From Cercophora sp. LCS_1 (taxonomy: Eukaryota > Ascomycota > Sordariomycetes > Sordariales > Lasiosphaeriaceae): 64,000 nucleotides of DNA. Shown here piece by piece: positions 1 through 10,425 of the stretch (positions are counted from its first letter, which is position 1; the number at the start of each line of letters is the position of its first letter). A model generated the notes under the pieces. It worked only from the letters and a program-made list of their open reading frames with translations, was not told the DNA's origin and did no database searches. Where the stretch lies: contig JAPZLL010000003.1 in assembly GCA_036250225.1 (NCBI GenBank), positions 1,550,001-1,614,000 on the forward strand, given 5' to 3'. Made by a program: the position numbers and the translations under genes.

Positions 1-440
1 GGGAATGTACTCCGTAGAATCCCACAAGTGACGGGATGCAACAGGCAGGAGCTGCCAAGCCCAAGACCCAGCTGACTTGGCGGTGGGCCTGCGCCCCAGA
101 GATCAGGAACCGAGCCACGGCTCGGCAGAAAGCCCCGCAGTTTGTGGCTGGAGCATAAAGCACGGAACCGGAGCCCACTTCTTCCGCTAAATTTCGTGAG
201 CCCTGCCAATTACCACCGCCGCACACAAAATTTGGCACGAGATATCGGTGCTTGGAGTGACTTGGAATCTTTGACGGCTCGCATCTACCCATCAAAGGTA
301 CGAACACCCTCTTCCTAGCACGTACGCACGCCCCTACACCCAATCTTCCCATCGCATCGCCGCATTTCGGTTTTCTCGACATTCTGCTCACCGGCTCCGA
401 GTCCAATCGCTAACCCCACACCGCTTTAGAAGTCATCGCA
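1..440. other. Upstream region and leader of the eL14 gene
   Basis: No coding region is recognised here. The last ~150 bases before the eL14 start are pyrimidine-rich, which is common in leaders of fungal ribosomal protein genes. The promoter and 5' leader of eL14 are expected in this stretch, but no individual site can be assigned. Confidence 0.4.
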
Positions 441-936
441 ATGGCAGAGATTCAGATCGGAGCGAGCTCCTGGCGCCGTGTCGAGGTCGGCCGCGTCTTG
501 AAGCTGGAGACCGGCAGCCTCGCCGTTATCGTCGAGATCATCGACCACAAGCGCGTACGTCGAAACCTGGAAGTGGAAGATTGAGAAGGAATTTGGGGAA
601 CTAAACAGTTTGGCATCGCAGGCTCTCGTCGACGGACCCTCCTCAGACCCCAAGCTCGCCACTGCCCGCACGACCGTCTCTTTCGCCAACACTCTCCTCA
701 CACCCCTCGTTATCGAGAAGCTTCCCCGTGGCGCCCGGACCCCCACCGTCAAGAGCGCGTGGGAGAAGGCCGAGATCGACGCCAAGTGGAAGGAGGGCAA
801 CTGGGCCAAGAAGCAGCTGCAGCAGGAGCGCCGCCAGTCGCTCACCGACTTCGACCGGTTCAAGGTCCTGCGGTTGAAGAAGCAGAGACGGTTCGAGGAG
901 CGCAAGGCGCTGGCCAAAATCAAGGCTGCGGCATGA
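441..936 (+). CDS. RPL14: 60S ribosomal protein L14 (eL14)
   Basis: Structural protein of the large cytosolic ribosomal subunit. Two exons, 441..554 and 622..936, with an intron at 555..621 (GTACGT donor, GCAG acceptor), give 142 residues, close to the usual fungal length. The N-terminal half carries the KOW-like beta region (WRRVEVGRV, then VIVEIIDHKR ending exon 1). Exon 2 carries the eL14 signatures ALVDGP, LPRGARTPTV, SAWEKAEIDAKW and LTDFDRFKV, and ends in a lysine/alanine-rich tail. The ATG at 441 is chosen because it begins MAEIQIGASSW and lies just upstream of the conserved region. Identity is secure from established family motifs; the exact leader is not visible. Confidence 0.95.
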
Positions 937-1582
937 GCGTAAGATGGCAGGAAGAGGGAGTGTATGGTCGGCATTGGTTCTTAGGGGAGCAAGGTATTCT
1001 GGGACGGTCAGCATGAACAACAGCATGGGTTTGCTGGATTAGGTTCCTCTTTGCGTCGCTTTCGGAAGACCTGTATGTCACATCATCAAGGTGACCGGCG
1101 TCATGGAAAATGCAAATTAAGCCCACGTCAACGCCCACGTCCGGTTACTATGTGACGTCCACGCAATTGGAATTGCGCGAGAATCTGTAGAATGACCAAT
1201 CTCTACGGTAAAACCACTTTCGATGCCGTGAACCTGACATGTCCTCAAACTTTCGAACACTCCATTAACCCTGAGCCGGGCCGTGATGTCAACCAAAAAC
1301 CCTGGGAGAGGGCCCGATCTTGGAAGCCCCACTTGCGAATCGGTCCAAGCCCTACCTCGAAATTCTGCCTCCGAACTTTTCCCTCACACCTTGCCTTGAC
1401 AGCATCAACCCCCGCAGGACGTCAGTGCATCAACCACATCAATGTAAGTGCTGCTGTACCTCTGTTTTACGTGGCAAAATTGCTGCGGTCGTTTGGAGGC
1501 AAGTGCCAGGGTTTCGGGCAGTCGATTGGTAGTGGGAATATTGTGTGCGGGAAGGCTCACTATTTGCTCGCTAGCTTCCAAA
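937..1582. other. Spacer between eL14 and NAC alpha, with a probable leader intron
   Basis: No protein-coding gene is recognised. Near the right end a GTAAGT at 1444 and a CTAG ending at 1574 would define a 131-nt intron inside the 5' leader of the next gene, a common arrangement for fungal translation-related genes. Transcript data would be needed to confirm it. Confidence 0.4.
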
Positions 1583-2323
1583 ATGGCCAACCCAAGAGTC
1601 GAAGAGCTCCCTGAGGAGGACGTTAAGAAGACCACCGTTGAGGAGCTCGACAGCAGCAGCGATGACGAGTCCGAGATTGAGGCTGCCGATGCCAGCATCC
1701 CCGCCGGTTCGCAGGCGGTGATCCACTCCCGCAACGAGAAGAAGGCCCGGAAGGCCATGGAGAAGCTGCACCTCACCCGTGTGCACGGTATTACCCGCGT
1801 CACTCTCCGACGCCCCAAGAACGTGAGTTGGATTCGGAACACGAGGCAGTGTCTCGGGTTGGGATGGTGAGGGGTGTAAAGAGGCCGACTAACCGCGAGC
1901 CAATAGATCCTCTTCGTGATCAACAACCCCGAGGTCTACAAGTCCCCTAACAGCAACACCTACATGTAAGTTGACCCCAAGCACGGTCTTTACGGCAGTT
2001 TACTCACGCACGATAGCGTCTTCGGCGAGGCCAAGATTGAGGACCTCAACGCCAGCGCTCAGGCTGCTGCTGCCCAACAGCTTGCTAACCAGACTGCCGA
2101 GCACGATCATGCTGGTCATAGCCACGACCACGCTGGTCACAGCCATGATGCCAAGGAGGAGGAGGAGGAGGAGGATGGCGAGGAGGTTGACGCCGAGGGT
2201 ATTGAAGACAAGGACATTGAGCTTGTCATGACCCAGGCCAGCGTGTCCCGCAAGAAGGCGATCAAGGCGCTGAAAGAAAACGACAACGATATAGTCAACT
2301 CCATCATGGCATTGAGCGTCTAG
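1583..2323 (+). CDS. EGD2: Nascent polypeptide-associated complex subunit alpha
   Basis: Alpha subunit of NAC, the ribosome-bound heterodimer that shields emerging nascent chains in the cytosol. Three exons, 1583..1822, 1907..1965 and 2017..2323, join in frame to 201 residues. The NAC domain (about residues 50-115) includes KAMEKLHL, ITRVTLRRPKN, FVINNPEVYKSP and VFGEAKIEDL. Residues 129-144 form a His-rich repeat (HDHAGHSH twice), followed by an acidic run. A C-terminal UBA domain covers about residues 163-201 (IELVMTQA, KAIKALKENDNDIVNSIM). The domain order is standard for fungal NAC alpha. The His-rich linker is not part of the core fold and looks lineage-specific. The start is fixed by the MANPRVEELPEED N-terminus and an AAAATGG context. 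Confidence 0.96.
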
Positions 2324-2877
2324 CACTAGGGTATAGTGGGCATTGGATTCTAGGCGTCGGTCGTGGCAAGAGGTTGCAGGGACGTTCCTGTTTTCCTTGG
2401 CGTTGAGCTGAGGGTAAAATTGAAGCGTTCGCCGAACTAAAACTCGGCTACTCCCACCTCCTTGTGTCTTTGTATGTCTGTCCTGAGAAAGACTAGTGCC
2501 ATGGCAGCATCCAGACGCTACCTGGCAACCTTGCCGGAACAAATAACTTGGTCGAGCGATGCCTGAGATGTGATGTCAATGTTGACTGCATTACAATGCC
2601 TGAACAGTGCCAGTGCTCCAGGCTCGACAACGACAACGCTTTGTCAAGTGAATCAATATCATTCTTGACTTTCCCAGCCCCAGGGTCTAGCTTTCGTCCG
2701 GAACTAGGTGCCTGCTTGTTGTGGGCCCCCCTGCCCTTGCCGAGAATCCCGTTTCGCGGTCACGTGTTGAGGCTCACGGCGGACGGTGCCAGGGCGCCGC
2801 ATCAACTTTGCCGAAAGACGACCAACACCAGCGAAGCAGTCTCTCCACTTCTTGACCACCTCATCACCACCGCAAAA
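2324..2877. other. Spacer between NAC alpha and ATP synthase d
   Basis: Contains the 3' end of the NAC alpha transcript and the promoter and leader of the ATP synthase subunit d gene. Overlapping reading frames here show no recognisable family, and no further feature is supported. Confidence 0.4.
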
Positions 2878-3599
2878 ATGGCCGCAGTAAGTGCAACCGC
2901 TCAATTGAGTCGGGCGACAGTTGTCACGGTGTCCTTGTGTCGCTTTACACGGCCAATTGGCCTCGGGCATCGCGTCGAGTGCCCCGACTCCGCCCGGGAA
3001 CTGAGCTAATTTTGCATCTTCAATTCACAGCGAAGCGCAGCCCTCAAGCTCGACTGGGCCAAAGTTACCACCTCGCTCGGCCTGCGTGGCCAGACGGTGG
3101 CGAGCCTCCACGCCTTCAAGAAGCGCAACGACGACGCCCGCCGCAAGCTCCAGCTGCTGTCGGAGCTCCCCACCACGGTCGATTTTGCCCAGTACCGCAG
3201 CGTCCTCAAGAACCAGGCTATTGTTGACGAGATCGAGAAGCGCTTCGCTGCTTTCACGCCCGCCACATACGACGTGAGCCGCCAGCTCAAGGCCATCGAG
3301 GCTTTCGAGGTCGAGGCCCTCCGCAACGCCGAGGCCACCAAGGAGAAGGTTGATCTGGAACTCAAGGATCTGGACAAGACTCTCAAGAACATCGAGGAGG
3401 CGAGACCATTCGACCAGCTCACCGTTGACGAGGTTGCGGCGGCCGAGCCCTCTATCGACGAGAAGACTGCCAAGCTCGTGTCCAAGGGCCGCTGGGCCGT
3501 GCCGGGATACAAGGTGCGTTGCCGCCCCCTCAGAACATCTGTTGATCATATGCTAACCCCCTCGAACAGGAGAAATTCGGCGACCTCTCCGTGCTATAG
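2878..3599 (+). CDS. ATP7: ATP synthase subunit d, mitochondrial
   Basis: Peripheral-stalk subunit of mitochondrial F1Fo ATP synthase, at the matrix side of the inner membrane. Three exons: a 9-nt first exon 2878..2886 (Met-Ala-Ala), 3031..3513, and a 30-nt last exon 3570..3599 ending GDLSVL. Together they encode 173 residues, the normal fungal length. Family features are SAALKLDWAKV at the start, LQLLSELPTTVDFAQYRSVLKN, AFTPATYDVSRQLKAIEAFE, a long helical segment (about residues 95-135), and RPFDQLTVDEVAAAEPSIDEKT. The tiny terminal exons are supported by phase and by the expected ends of the protein. No separate cleavable presequence is evident, as is usual for this subunit. Confidence 0.95.
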
Positions 3600-3730
3600 A
3601 CACCTTCACCTTTTCATTTTGTTTGTGTACTCTAGCATTGTAGATAGCCGAACCTCGCAACGGAGAATCGCAATCCACCTTTAATCCAAGCAAACCGTCC
3701 CTCAAGCCCCTTTCCCCTTGTCCAGCCAGC

Positions 3731-4105
3731 TCACTCACACCCAACAACCCATTTCAACCCCCTAACCATAACCTCCTCCGCCTTCCATGACTCCTCCAAC
3801 TCGGGCGCAACAAGCCAAAACGTATGAGGCCACCCCTGAATCACATCAACCCTCACATCCACCCCGATCTCCTCCAAGGCTTTTGCAAAGCAAGTCCCAT
3901 CCGAATACAACGTATCATTCGTGCAAACCTGAATCCACATCCTCGGCATCCCTCTCAACACCTCCTCCCCAGTCTCGAGCGGCATCCTCACCAACCCATC
4001 CCTCGCCACAGCCCTATCCATCCGCCCCAACAACCTCGTATGAAACGACTCATCCCATGCACTGGTATGCAACCCCCGCAACCGCTCAGGTACGTTGATG
4101 AGCAC
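3731..4105 (-). pseudogene. 3' remnant of an alpha/beta-hydrolase (HSL-type esterase)
   Basis: An open frame of about 124 codons matches only the C-terminal part of alpha/beta-hydrolase fold-3 esterases. Visible are the block GMPRMWIQVCTNDTLYSDG, with the Asp expected for the catalytic triad, and GWPHTFWL, with the triad His. The oxyanion HGGG motif and the nucleophile motif GDSAGG are absent, and no sequence continues the fold upstream of about 4110 on this strand. There the DNA becomes simple-sequence and repeat-rich. No ATG opens the frame (the first codon at 4105 is GTG). The fragment converges on the ATP synthase d gene, whose stop lies about 130 nt away. I infer that the 5' half was lost when the neighbouring repeat DNA arrived or rearranged. 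Confidence 0.75.
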
Positions 4106-4341
4106 ACTGAGGGTTCTATGGGCATTTTTTAGTAATTTCTCTATATCCCCCCTCCTCCTCCTCCTCCCCCTTCAAGTCTACTTGAGGCACCAAGGCGCCA
4201 GTGTAATAGGGCAATAAGTCAATAAGGGAAATTTAGGGGTAAAATTCCAAATTGATTAGATGAAGCTATATATAACTATAATAGGCGTCCTTTCGAGTCA
4301 AAAAAAAAAACACCAATGACGTCAGGTTAACGCAGGGATTT
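4106..4341. repeat. AT-rich and CCT-rich junction next to the truncated esterase
   Basis: Begins with a (CCT)n-like tract near 4148-4173 and passes into AT-rich sequence with an A-run near 4301-4311. It has no coding potential and lies exactly between the point where the esterase similarity stops and the dispersed repeat. It may be a relic of a mobile element, but no terminal repeats were found. Confidence 0.4.
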
Positions 4342-4722
4342 TGTAACGAGTGCCCTGGAGGGAGCCATTTGGGTGGCCTGGAGGCGAAGGGGCCTGCGTG
4401 GCCTGGCACTGCAGTGCCAGGCGGCTGCATCCGGCAGTCGCGGACAGGTTCGGGCCGGCGCCAGCCGCCGGATTTGGCACGACGGATCCGGTGCGGCCTT
4501 CGGCCATGGAGCGATGGAACAAAGGTTGAAGCTCCAGAGGTTTCCGGAAGCGGAAGTCGTGATCTAGGATAAGAAGGCTGGTGGCCCCTCCTTTGGCCCT
4601 CCTTTGGCCAAAGGAGGGGCCACGTTCCAATTGAACTTTACACCCACCACTACCTTGGCCCTGTTCCGCTTGCTTGTTGACCCTTCCTCATACAGCCCTA
4701 ACCCTGATGCCTTTGCGTTACA
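4342..4722. repeat. Dispersed repeat, copy 1 (381 bp)
   Basis: This stretch is closely similar, in the same orientation, to 18168..18526. Shared landmarks include GGTGGCCTGGAGGCGAAGGG, GGACAGGTTCGGGCCGGCGC, CCATGGAGCGATGGAACAAA and TTCCAATTGAACTTT. Outside these limits the copies diverge. The ends carry a short inverted match, TGTAAC...GTTACA. Copy 1 has a small internal duplication around CCTTTGG near 4585-4615 that copy 2 lacks. Many differences are C/T or G/A transitions, as expected for RIP. It may be a small non-autonomous element; it encodes nothing recognisable. Confidence 0.75.
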
Positions 4723-6457
4723 CATTGCGCAACGGGCGCTCTCTACATCGCTACCGGCCAGTTACATTAAGCGGAAGATTCGGGCACTCTTCACTACTGC
4801 ATGCCCTCGACTCCATAGACAGCAATGGGGTTGATTGGTGGAGGTGGCGTCAAGGTCTGTGGATGGTAAATTCGGCCGCCGGGATCGTACCGCCCCGCGC
4901 TATTAAAGAACGGTCGGTGACTACCTCAATAGCAAAACTGAGAGTGTATCAGGCCGTGGGGTACGACTCGAGTGAATGTGGCTTGCGTGAAGGGGAGGCA
5001 TCACGAAGAGAACACCGTCTGGATCATCGGCTTTGGGGCGGCGCACGAGTGCGAGGTAACAATCCAGGTAGCCGTATCAATTGAACGCACGCATGAGACC
5101 ACGGAAAACAGCATTCCCCAATGTCCTCCTCGATCCCGCCGCCGACGCTGTTGATCCCCCCTACCGGCACGCGCCGAGCCAGCGCTGCGACCGCTGTGGG
5201 CACTTGAGGACTGTTCGGCTTGCCTGGCGGCCTCCTCAAGGCCGTTGATCGTCAACTGGGCCCGGGGCTCATCATCCCCGAGCTCTATACCCTCCCACTG
5301 CTGGCCCGCGCCACGGCCGCTACCCCTGCCTCTGCCTCTACCCCTACCCGCCGTTGAGGGTGGTGTTGACACCGTGATGGTAAGCTGCGTCGCCCTGTTG
5401 CTGATCTAGATGCTGACGAGGATGTCCAGGACCGCCCAAAAGAGACCCTTCATCAGCTGTATCCGCCGCTCTCGCTCCTTGAAAATATTGAGGCAGATCG
5501 GGCCATTGAGTCCATTGAGGTGACAACCATCAAGTCAGGAAGTACAAGCTCCGGATCTCGCGGTCAAACGTCCACATCGGCCTGTATTATAGCGAGGTTG
5601 GTAATAAATATGGGCTTATATCTATTCATGGTCAGCGTCTTTGAGCTCGAGCCGTCAGGCCCAATTCCTCAGCGAGACCGTCCGGCAAATGGTAGGGGTC
5701 CCGGGAGTTAACCGTGCCTATAGCACCGAGGAGGCGACCCTCAAGCGTCGAGCCTGGCTTGCACGGGATAATTTTGTGCTGAATGATCAAGGATTCCGGT
5801 GTGGCCGACGGGTTTTGGGCGTATTCGAGAAGAGTATCTGGAAAGCCAAACTTGGAGAGGAAAGTGCGAGAAATGCAGGCTTTGTAAATAGTAATGTTCT
5901 CGTCATCCGGGTAGCCGTCTAAAAGAGCACAAACCTGGAATGGAGCAGAATATGTTAGCTGCAGGAACGCTAGTATTGGGAGCCGCTTGTAAAATAACTT
6001 ACAGAGTATCCATGTCTCCCACGATACCCCCAGTTTCGGCGAGATCCAGCTTGTGATTGGGCAGTGGCAATGAGGGCAGCGGCGATAAATGGATGCGGGT
6101 TGGGAGACCTTATGTCGCTACATCCAGCGAGGACCAAGGTCGCCGGTATTGAAAGGTGCCGCTTCCGCCCCTTACGAGGCGCTGAGAATCTAGGAGTATA
6201 GAGTGGGACGGGGAGGTTAAAGACGCGATGGTGGAAACGAAATGGACACTGGGAACTAAATAAAATATTAGCTAAGAGGTTGCGGCAAGTTCAGTGGTAT
6301 TCTTACTATGCCATTGCAAAGTGCGAATCGCCAGCAAGTGCGACAAGCTGATGGAGGTCAGGCCATGAATGAACCCCTTTACCTCGGCGCCTGCTTTTCG
6401 CGTGGTCCTCGATGTTGCCGCTGTCACTGACGCACTCGAAGGTTCCCCGAGCACACC
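4723..6457. other. Relic intergenic DNA with weak coding traces
   Basis: No gene is assigned with confidence. On the minus strand, 5372..5001 encodes an Arg-Gly-rich stretch (RGRGRGRGSGRG), and 5526..5344 is open in another frame. On the plus strand, 5641..5922 is open and reads like a protein fragment (LSETVRQMVGVPGVNRAY). None has a good ATG, a recognised family or a supported splice partner. They may be remnants of one or more decayed genes or elements. Confidence 0.4.
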
Positions 6458-7163
6458 ATGGAAAATCTTTACTTTGGCACCATTTCCAGCGTGTCATCTC
6501 TAGACGCCGCTATCCGCCGAGAGGGTGGAGGAACCCTACGCTCCCTTGCCGCACCGGATTGCGATTTGGATTCTGCCAGCAAGTGGCGTCGCCAACACCT
6601 CCTAGCCTGTCGCGTGATAGTCAAAGCCGGGAATCCTCCAGCTACCCTACCTATCCTCCAGAATCCTACGACCAAGGATGAAGCGTGGCCGCCCTTCATC
6701 CGCAATTTCATAGATGGTCCCCCTGCTACCGCCGGGGCACTTGGCGAAACCCCGGAACACCGCTTGTGCGAGCCCTCCAGTCTTGGGTCGCTCTGGGCCG
6801 CGCTCGGAGAGTTCTACCGCCACAAACCCGTGGATCAGAGCTATGAGAGCGATAATGACAGCGGTGTAAGTATGGCAAACGGAACCAGCTTGCCACCCGC
6901 TGCACGTCCCCGTTCGCGGCCCCACGCGGTGTGAAGAATGCGTCCGACACATTTGTATGGTCGCGCCAGGGTTAGGAGTCGGACTCATTCTTTACACAAC
7001 GTGCCCCCCTATCTATCTGCAGCATCGCATTCGGAGGTCCCCCTACACCGCCACCACTCCGCCACCCGAGGGGCTCGAGGCCTTTGGGTGCGGTCCTGGT
7101 GTCATGGCCGAATTGCGTGACCAGATGGGACCTCGTTCTTTGCTGTCGAATTTCTTCCAATAG
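6458..7163 (+). CDS. Hypothetical protein, 182 residues, two exons
   Basis: The family is not recognised. Exon 1, 6458..6865, starts in a good context (CACACCATGG) and runs MENLYFGTISSVSSLD through a conserved-looking block (SKWRRQHLLACRVIVKAG, DEAWPPFIRNFIDG). A GTAAGT donor follows directly. An acceptor CTGCAG ends at 7022, and exon 2, 7023..7163, continues in phase with GLEAFGCGPGVMAELRDQ to the end SLLSNFFQ. Unspliced, the frame would run 23 further codons of low-complexity sequence to a stop at 6934. No signal peptide, membrane segment or catalytic motif is visible. The spliced model is favoured by phase and composition but is inference. Confidence 0.6.
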
Positions 7164-7532
7164 CGATCAAAGCCACCAGCTCTGTCAAGGTAGAACAGCC
7201 CCAACACGTTTCATCACTAATTTAGCTGACCTCTACGTTGTACAGGTCCCTCGTCAAGTCAATCTCACTCCTTCGCCGCCCGCCTCAATCCGCACCCTCT
7301 ACCGCGCAACCCCCTTTCCTCCCTCTTCTCTTCGCTACAATCTCCAGGCGGCGAGACGCGGGTCGCAAAAGCAGGCGGCTTGGAAAGGCGCGGTGCGGGG
7401 CAACCAGAAGGCTGCCGCCTCTTATCGTTATCTTTGTGCCGCGACGGGAAAAACTTCTCCAGGGCCATTGTTTGCCAGCTCCTTTGAGGAAGAGTTATTC
7501 GGCATCCCGAGTCGGCGGGCCTTCACGACGGA
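7164..7532. other. Spacer upstream of the Ser/Gly-rich membrane protein
   Basis: Contains overlapping open frames (for example 7084..7536 and 7238..7612), but they are mutually exclusive and match no known family. An unrecognised first exon of the downstream membrane protein could lie here; an in-frame TGA at 7485 prevents simple extension. Confidence 0.3.
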
Positions 7533-8497
7533 ATGATTTTACCCCGCACAATAGCGCGGTCGGCACCGATCGAGGTTCGAAGTCCGAAAGGAGGCGGCGG
7601 AGGTGGAGGTAGAGGTGGAGGAGGCGGAGGCGGAAGCAGCAGCGGCTCAGGTTCGTCTAGTTCCGGATCCTCGAGCTCCGGATCTTCGGGGTCAGGTTCG
7701 TCGGGGTCCAGCTCTTCTAGCGGATCTTCGAGCTCTGGAACTTCGGGATCTAGCTCTTCGACTTCGGGCTCCAGCTCATCAACCAAAGGTTCATCCACAA
7801 AATCCAGCTCAACCGTCGTTGTCGTTGGTGGGGGCAACGGGACGCCCTTGGAGCCGTGGAAGATCGTCCTGATCGTTCTCGTGACGCTCTGGATCGTAGT
7901 CTTCCTTTGCGCCTTAGCATATTACTACAAGCGAGGTAGGTTCCTCATCACTTCAGGCTAACGAACACCCAAGTCAAGACTAACGCGAACGCAGCGGGAA
8001 AAGAAGGTGGCAAAACAAAGCACGGCAAGATCTGGTGGAAGGCCTTTTGCATACCTACCTTCCTCTGGATCCCGGTACTGCTGTACAAGAAGTTTGTCAG
8101 CAAGAAACGGCATACGGCAAAGGGCCTCATCGGCGGTGATGTAGCTGGGTCATATTCCAAGATCGAGGGTGGCGCCGCGCACAACGTTGGCGCCGATAGC
8201 TCGGCGGGGGCTCTCTATGGCGAGGGAGGCACCGGATACAGGCCGAACAAGTACGAGCCGTATGCGACGATAGCCCCGAGTCCGGTGGGCAGTCCAAACC
8301 CTGGGAACGCGCATATTGCCCCGCCACCGCCGCCGTATGCTCCTTCAACCACCGGAGGGGAGGCCCAGGAGTACTATTCCAGCCATCCCCTGGCGACGAG
8401 AGACGGCGCTGTGTCACCACCGCTCCCACCACAACCGGCGCCCCCCACGGTGCCTGCCAAGGGCCCCTACGTCGGGTATACGCCTGGAAACCCGTAA
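7533..8497 (+). CDS. Ser/Gly-rich single-pass membrane protein of unknown function
   Basis: Two exons, 7533..7935 and 7995..8497, give 301 residues (intron 7936..7994, GTAGGT donor, GCAG acceptor). Residues 20-34 are almost pure glycine, and 35-93 are a Ser/Gly tract likely to be O-glycosylated. A strong membrane segment follows at about 111-131 (KIVLIVLVTLWIVVFLC), then a basic stretch. A second hydrophobic patch (IPTFLWIPVLLY) lies near 150-165. The C-terminal region is Pro/Tyr/Gly-rich and probably cytosolic. The layout resembles fungal cell-wall sensor proteins that lack a folded ectodomain, but no WSC or other domain is seen. No signal peptide begins at this ATG, so an upstream exon may be missing from the model. 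Confidence 0.65.
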
Positions 8498-9012
8498 AGA
8501 TCGCAGCCTTGTACCATTTCTGTACTATTTGTATTCCTTTTGTTTTTCGAGCGAGTCTTTGGAGATATGTTCTTGGCGTCACCAGGCGTTGGTCTGATGG
8601 ATCCTGAATTCGGCGAGGGCGTTCTGAGTATACCTAGGCGACGGTTTTGGTCTGATTATGGTTGTAAGCGGTGAATTTGTGTCACACTACTTGCCTCATT
8701 AGAAGTTTGGTCCAAACTAGGGCCCTTTCTCACCGTTTCCGTTGGCGGGTAGATGTAGGTTGCGAAAGGGGTTGCTTATATCGAATTCTTGGGAGAGTCA
8801 AGCAAGGGAGATAGGTTCCCTGCCATCATTTTCGTTTCTTGTTCCTGGAAAGATGCGGAAGACACAATGCCCAAAACTGTGAAAGGTTCGTTTGCGAGGT
8901 TGGTCAAAGCAAGCCACCGATAGTATTTTATCCACCCATATTGTACAAGCTGGCGCAAGCTATTATACGATATCTCCCATCTATGTTCGTTTACATTATC
9001 CAACATGACTTT
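8498..9012. other. Convergent 3' spacer
   Basis: Lies between the 3' ends of the membrane protein (plus strand) and the MFS transporter (minus strand). It should hold both 3' untranslated regions. No coding or repeat feature was found. Confidence 0.5.
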
Positions 9013-10425
9013 TTACAGCTCCTTCTTCGCCACGGTCGCTTTGGCCTTCACTGCCCCAGGTGGAGTTTTCAGGCCAAAGAGAACCAGCAAGCTCACCGCG
9101 GCGATACCGGTCGCGCCCATGCCGTACGCGACTTGCCGCCCAGCCCACCAATACACACTCGTGAAGAGAACCGGCCCTAAGCCCCGACCAAGCTGGCCCC
9201 AGCTTCGAAGGATACCGAGCTTTCCTCCTCGCTCACCCTCGCTGGCCTCGAAGCTACTCAGTGCATTCAGCCCCGTAACAACTGTGGCCGAAGTGGTGGC
9301 AAGACAGGTCGCAGCCAAGTAGAGCGCAGGCACCGTCGTGATATGGCCAAGCATCGCAAAGGCAGCAAGGCAAGCGACAACCCCTATCCTGACCGACAGC
9401 AAGGGTGGCAAGCGGCGTGTGACACCACCTTGAAGGAGAGAGGCGACCAGGCCGATATATCCCAGAAGACGCCCGTTCTTGGCCGAATTATACCCAAAAA
9501 GATCATAGGTCATGAACGGGAGCGAGAATTCCATGCCCGAGAAGAACAGCAAGAACGTCATGTGAACAAAGTTCAACAAGAAGTGCGAGTTGGTCCTTTG
9601 CACGGGCGCGGGCTTTTCAACCTTGGGTTTCTCCGCTACTGAACCATTCTCCTTATTTGTCAGGGCCGGGAGCGTCTCCGGCAGACTGAAGTAAAGATAC
9701 ACCGTCTCGGTAACGACCAGAAACAGCGAGACGCCTGCAGCCGTAGCAAATGGGTTGGCAGCAACAGTGGCGATGGTGCTGAGCCAAGCGCCCAGGGCCG
9801 GCCCAAATGTGAAGGCGATCGAGAAGCATGCACCGATCAGAGCCATGGTTGAACCACGACTGTTGGCGTCGGAGATGTCGGTTGCTATGGCGGTGGCCAG
9901 CTGGACATTGCCCTCGGACAGACCACCGACAATGCGCGAGGCCAAGAAGGTGCGGAAATCAACTGCGACGACCCAGAGGAGCACCGAGAGGATGTTGCCC
10001 GCCATCGAGGCGAGGAGGGCGGTACGGCGCCCATAGCGATCTGAAAGGTGTCCAATGATGGGAGAAGCAACCGCTTGGAGAAGAGAGAAGAGACTCCCAA
10101 GAGCGCCGCCTAGCAGGACAATATCATATCGAGAATCGATGGGCCGCGCAAAGGCGGCCTTGTAGGCGTTCAGGTAGCCAAGTATGTCGGAGAGGAGAGT
10201 CTTGGATGGCGGGGCAGAGGCGTCGGTGGGGGCTTCGGCATTTCGGTAGAACTCGAGGAGTTTGGGGAACAGGGGGAGGATGAAGGTGAAGGAGATCTAG
10301 CAGCAGTCAGGTCAGCGGCGGCAGGTGACAGCGAAACGGGGAAGCCATACCAAGTCCAGCAAGAGGGAAATAAAAATGACCCTCAAGACACGTTTGCGGG
10401 TTGCTGGATCGACTGGGGGCGCCAT
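9013..10425 (-). CDS. MFS transporter, MFSD10/TetA-like
   Basis: Probable 12-helix major facilitator of the MFSD10 (TETRAN)/TetA-like subgroup, a proton-coupled efflux-type carrier. The substrate cannot be told from sequence. Exon 1 is 10425..10351 (MAPPVDPATRKRVLRVIFIS) and exon 2 is 10296..9013; the intron has a GTATGG donor and a CTGCTAG acceptor. The product has 452 residues. The MFS loop 2-3 signature appears as GHLSDRYGRRTAL after the second membrane segment. ASRIVGGLSEGNVQLATAIATDI covers helices 4-5, and a charged central loop (KENGSVAEKPKVEKPAP) separates the halves. The start is fixed by an in-frame TAG three codons upstream. The C-terminus is a short lysine-rich tail (KAKATVAKKEL). 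Confidence 0.88.

Noticed and set aside
5001..5372. Arg-Gly-repeat frame on the minus strand
   Set aside because: No ATG start, no partner exons and no recognised RGG protein; kept only as a trace in the relic region.
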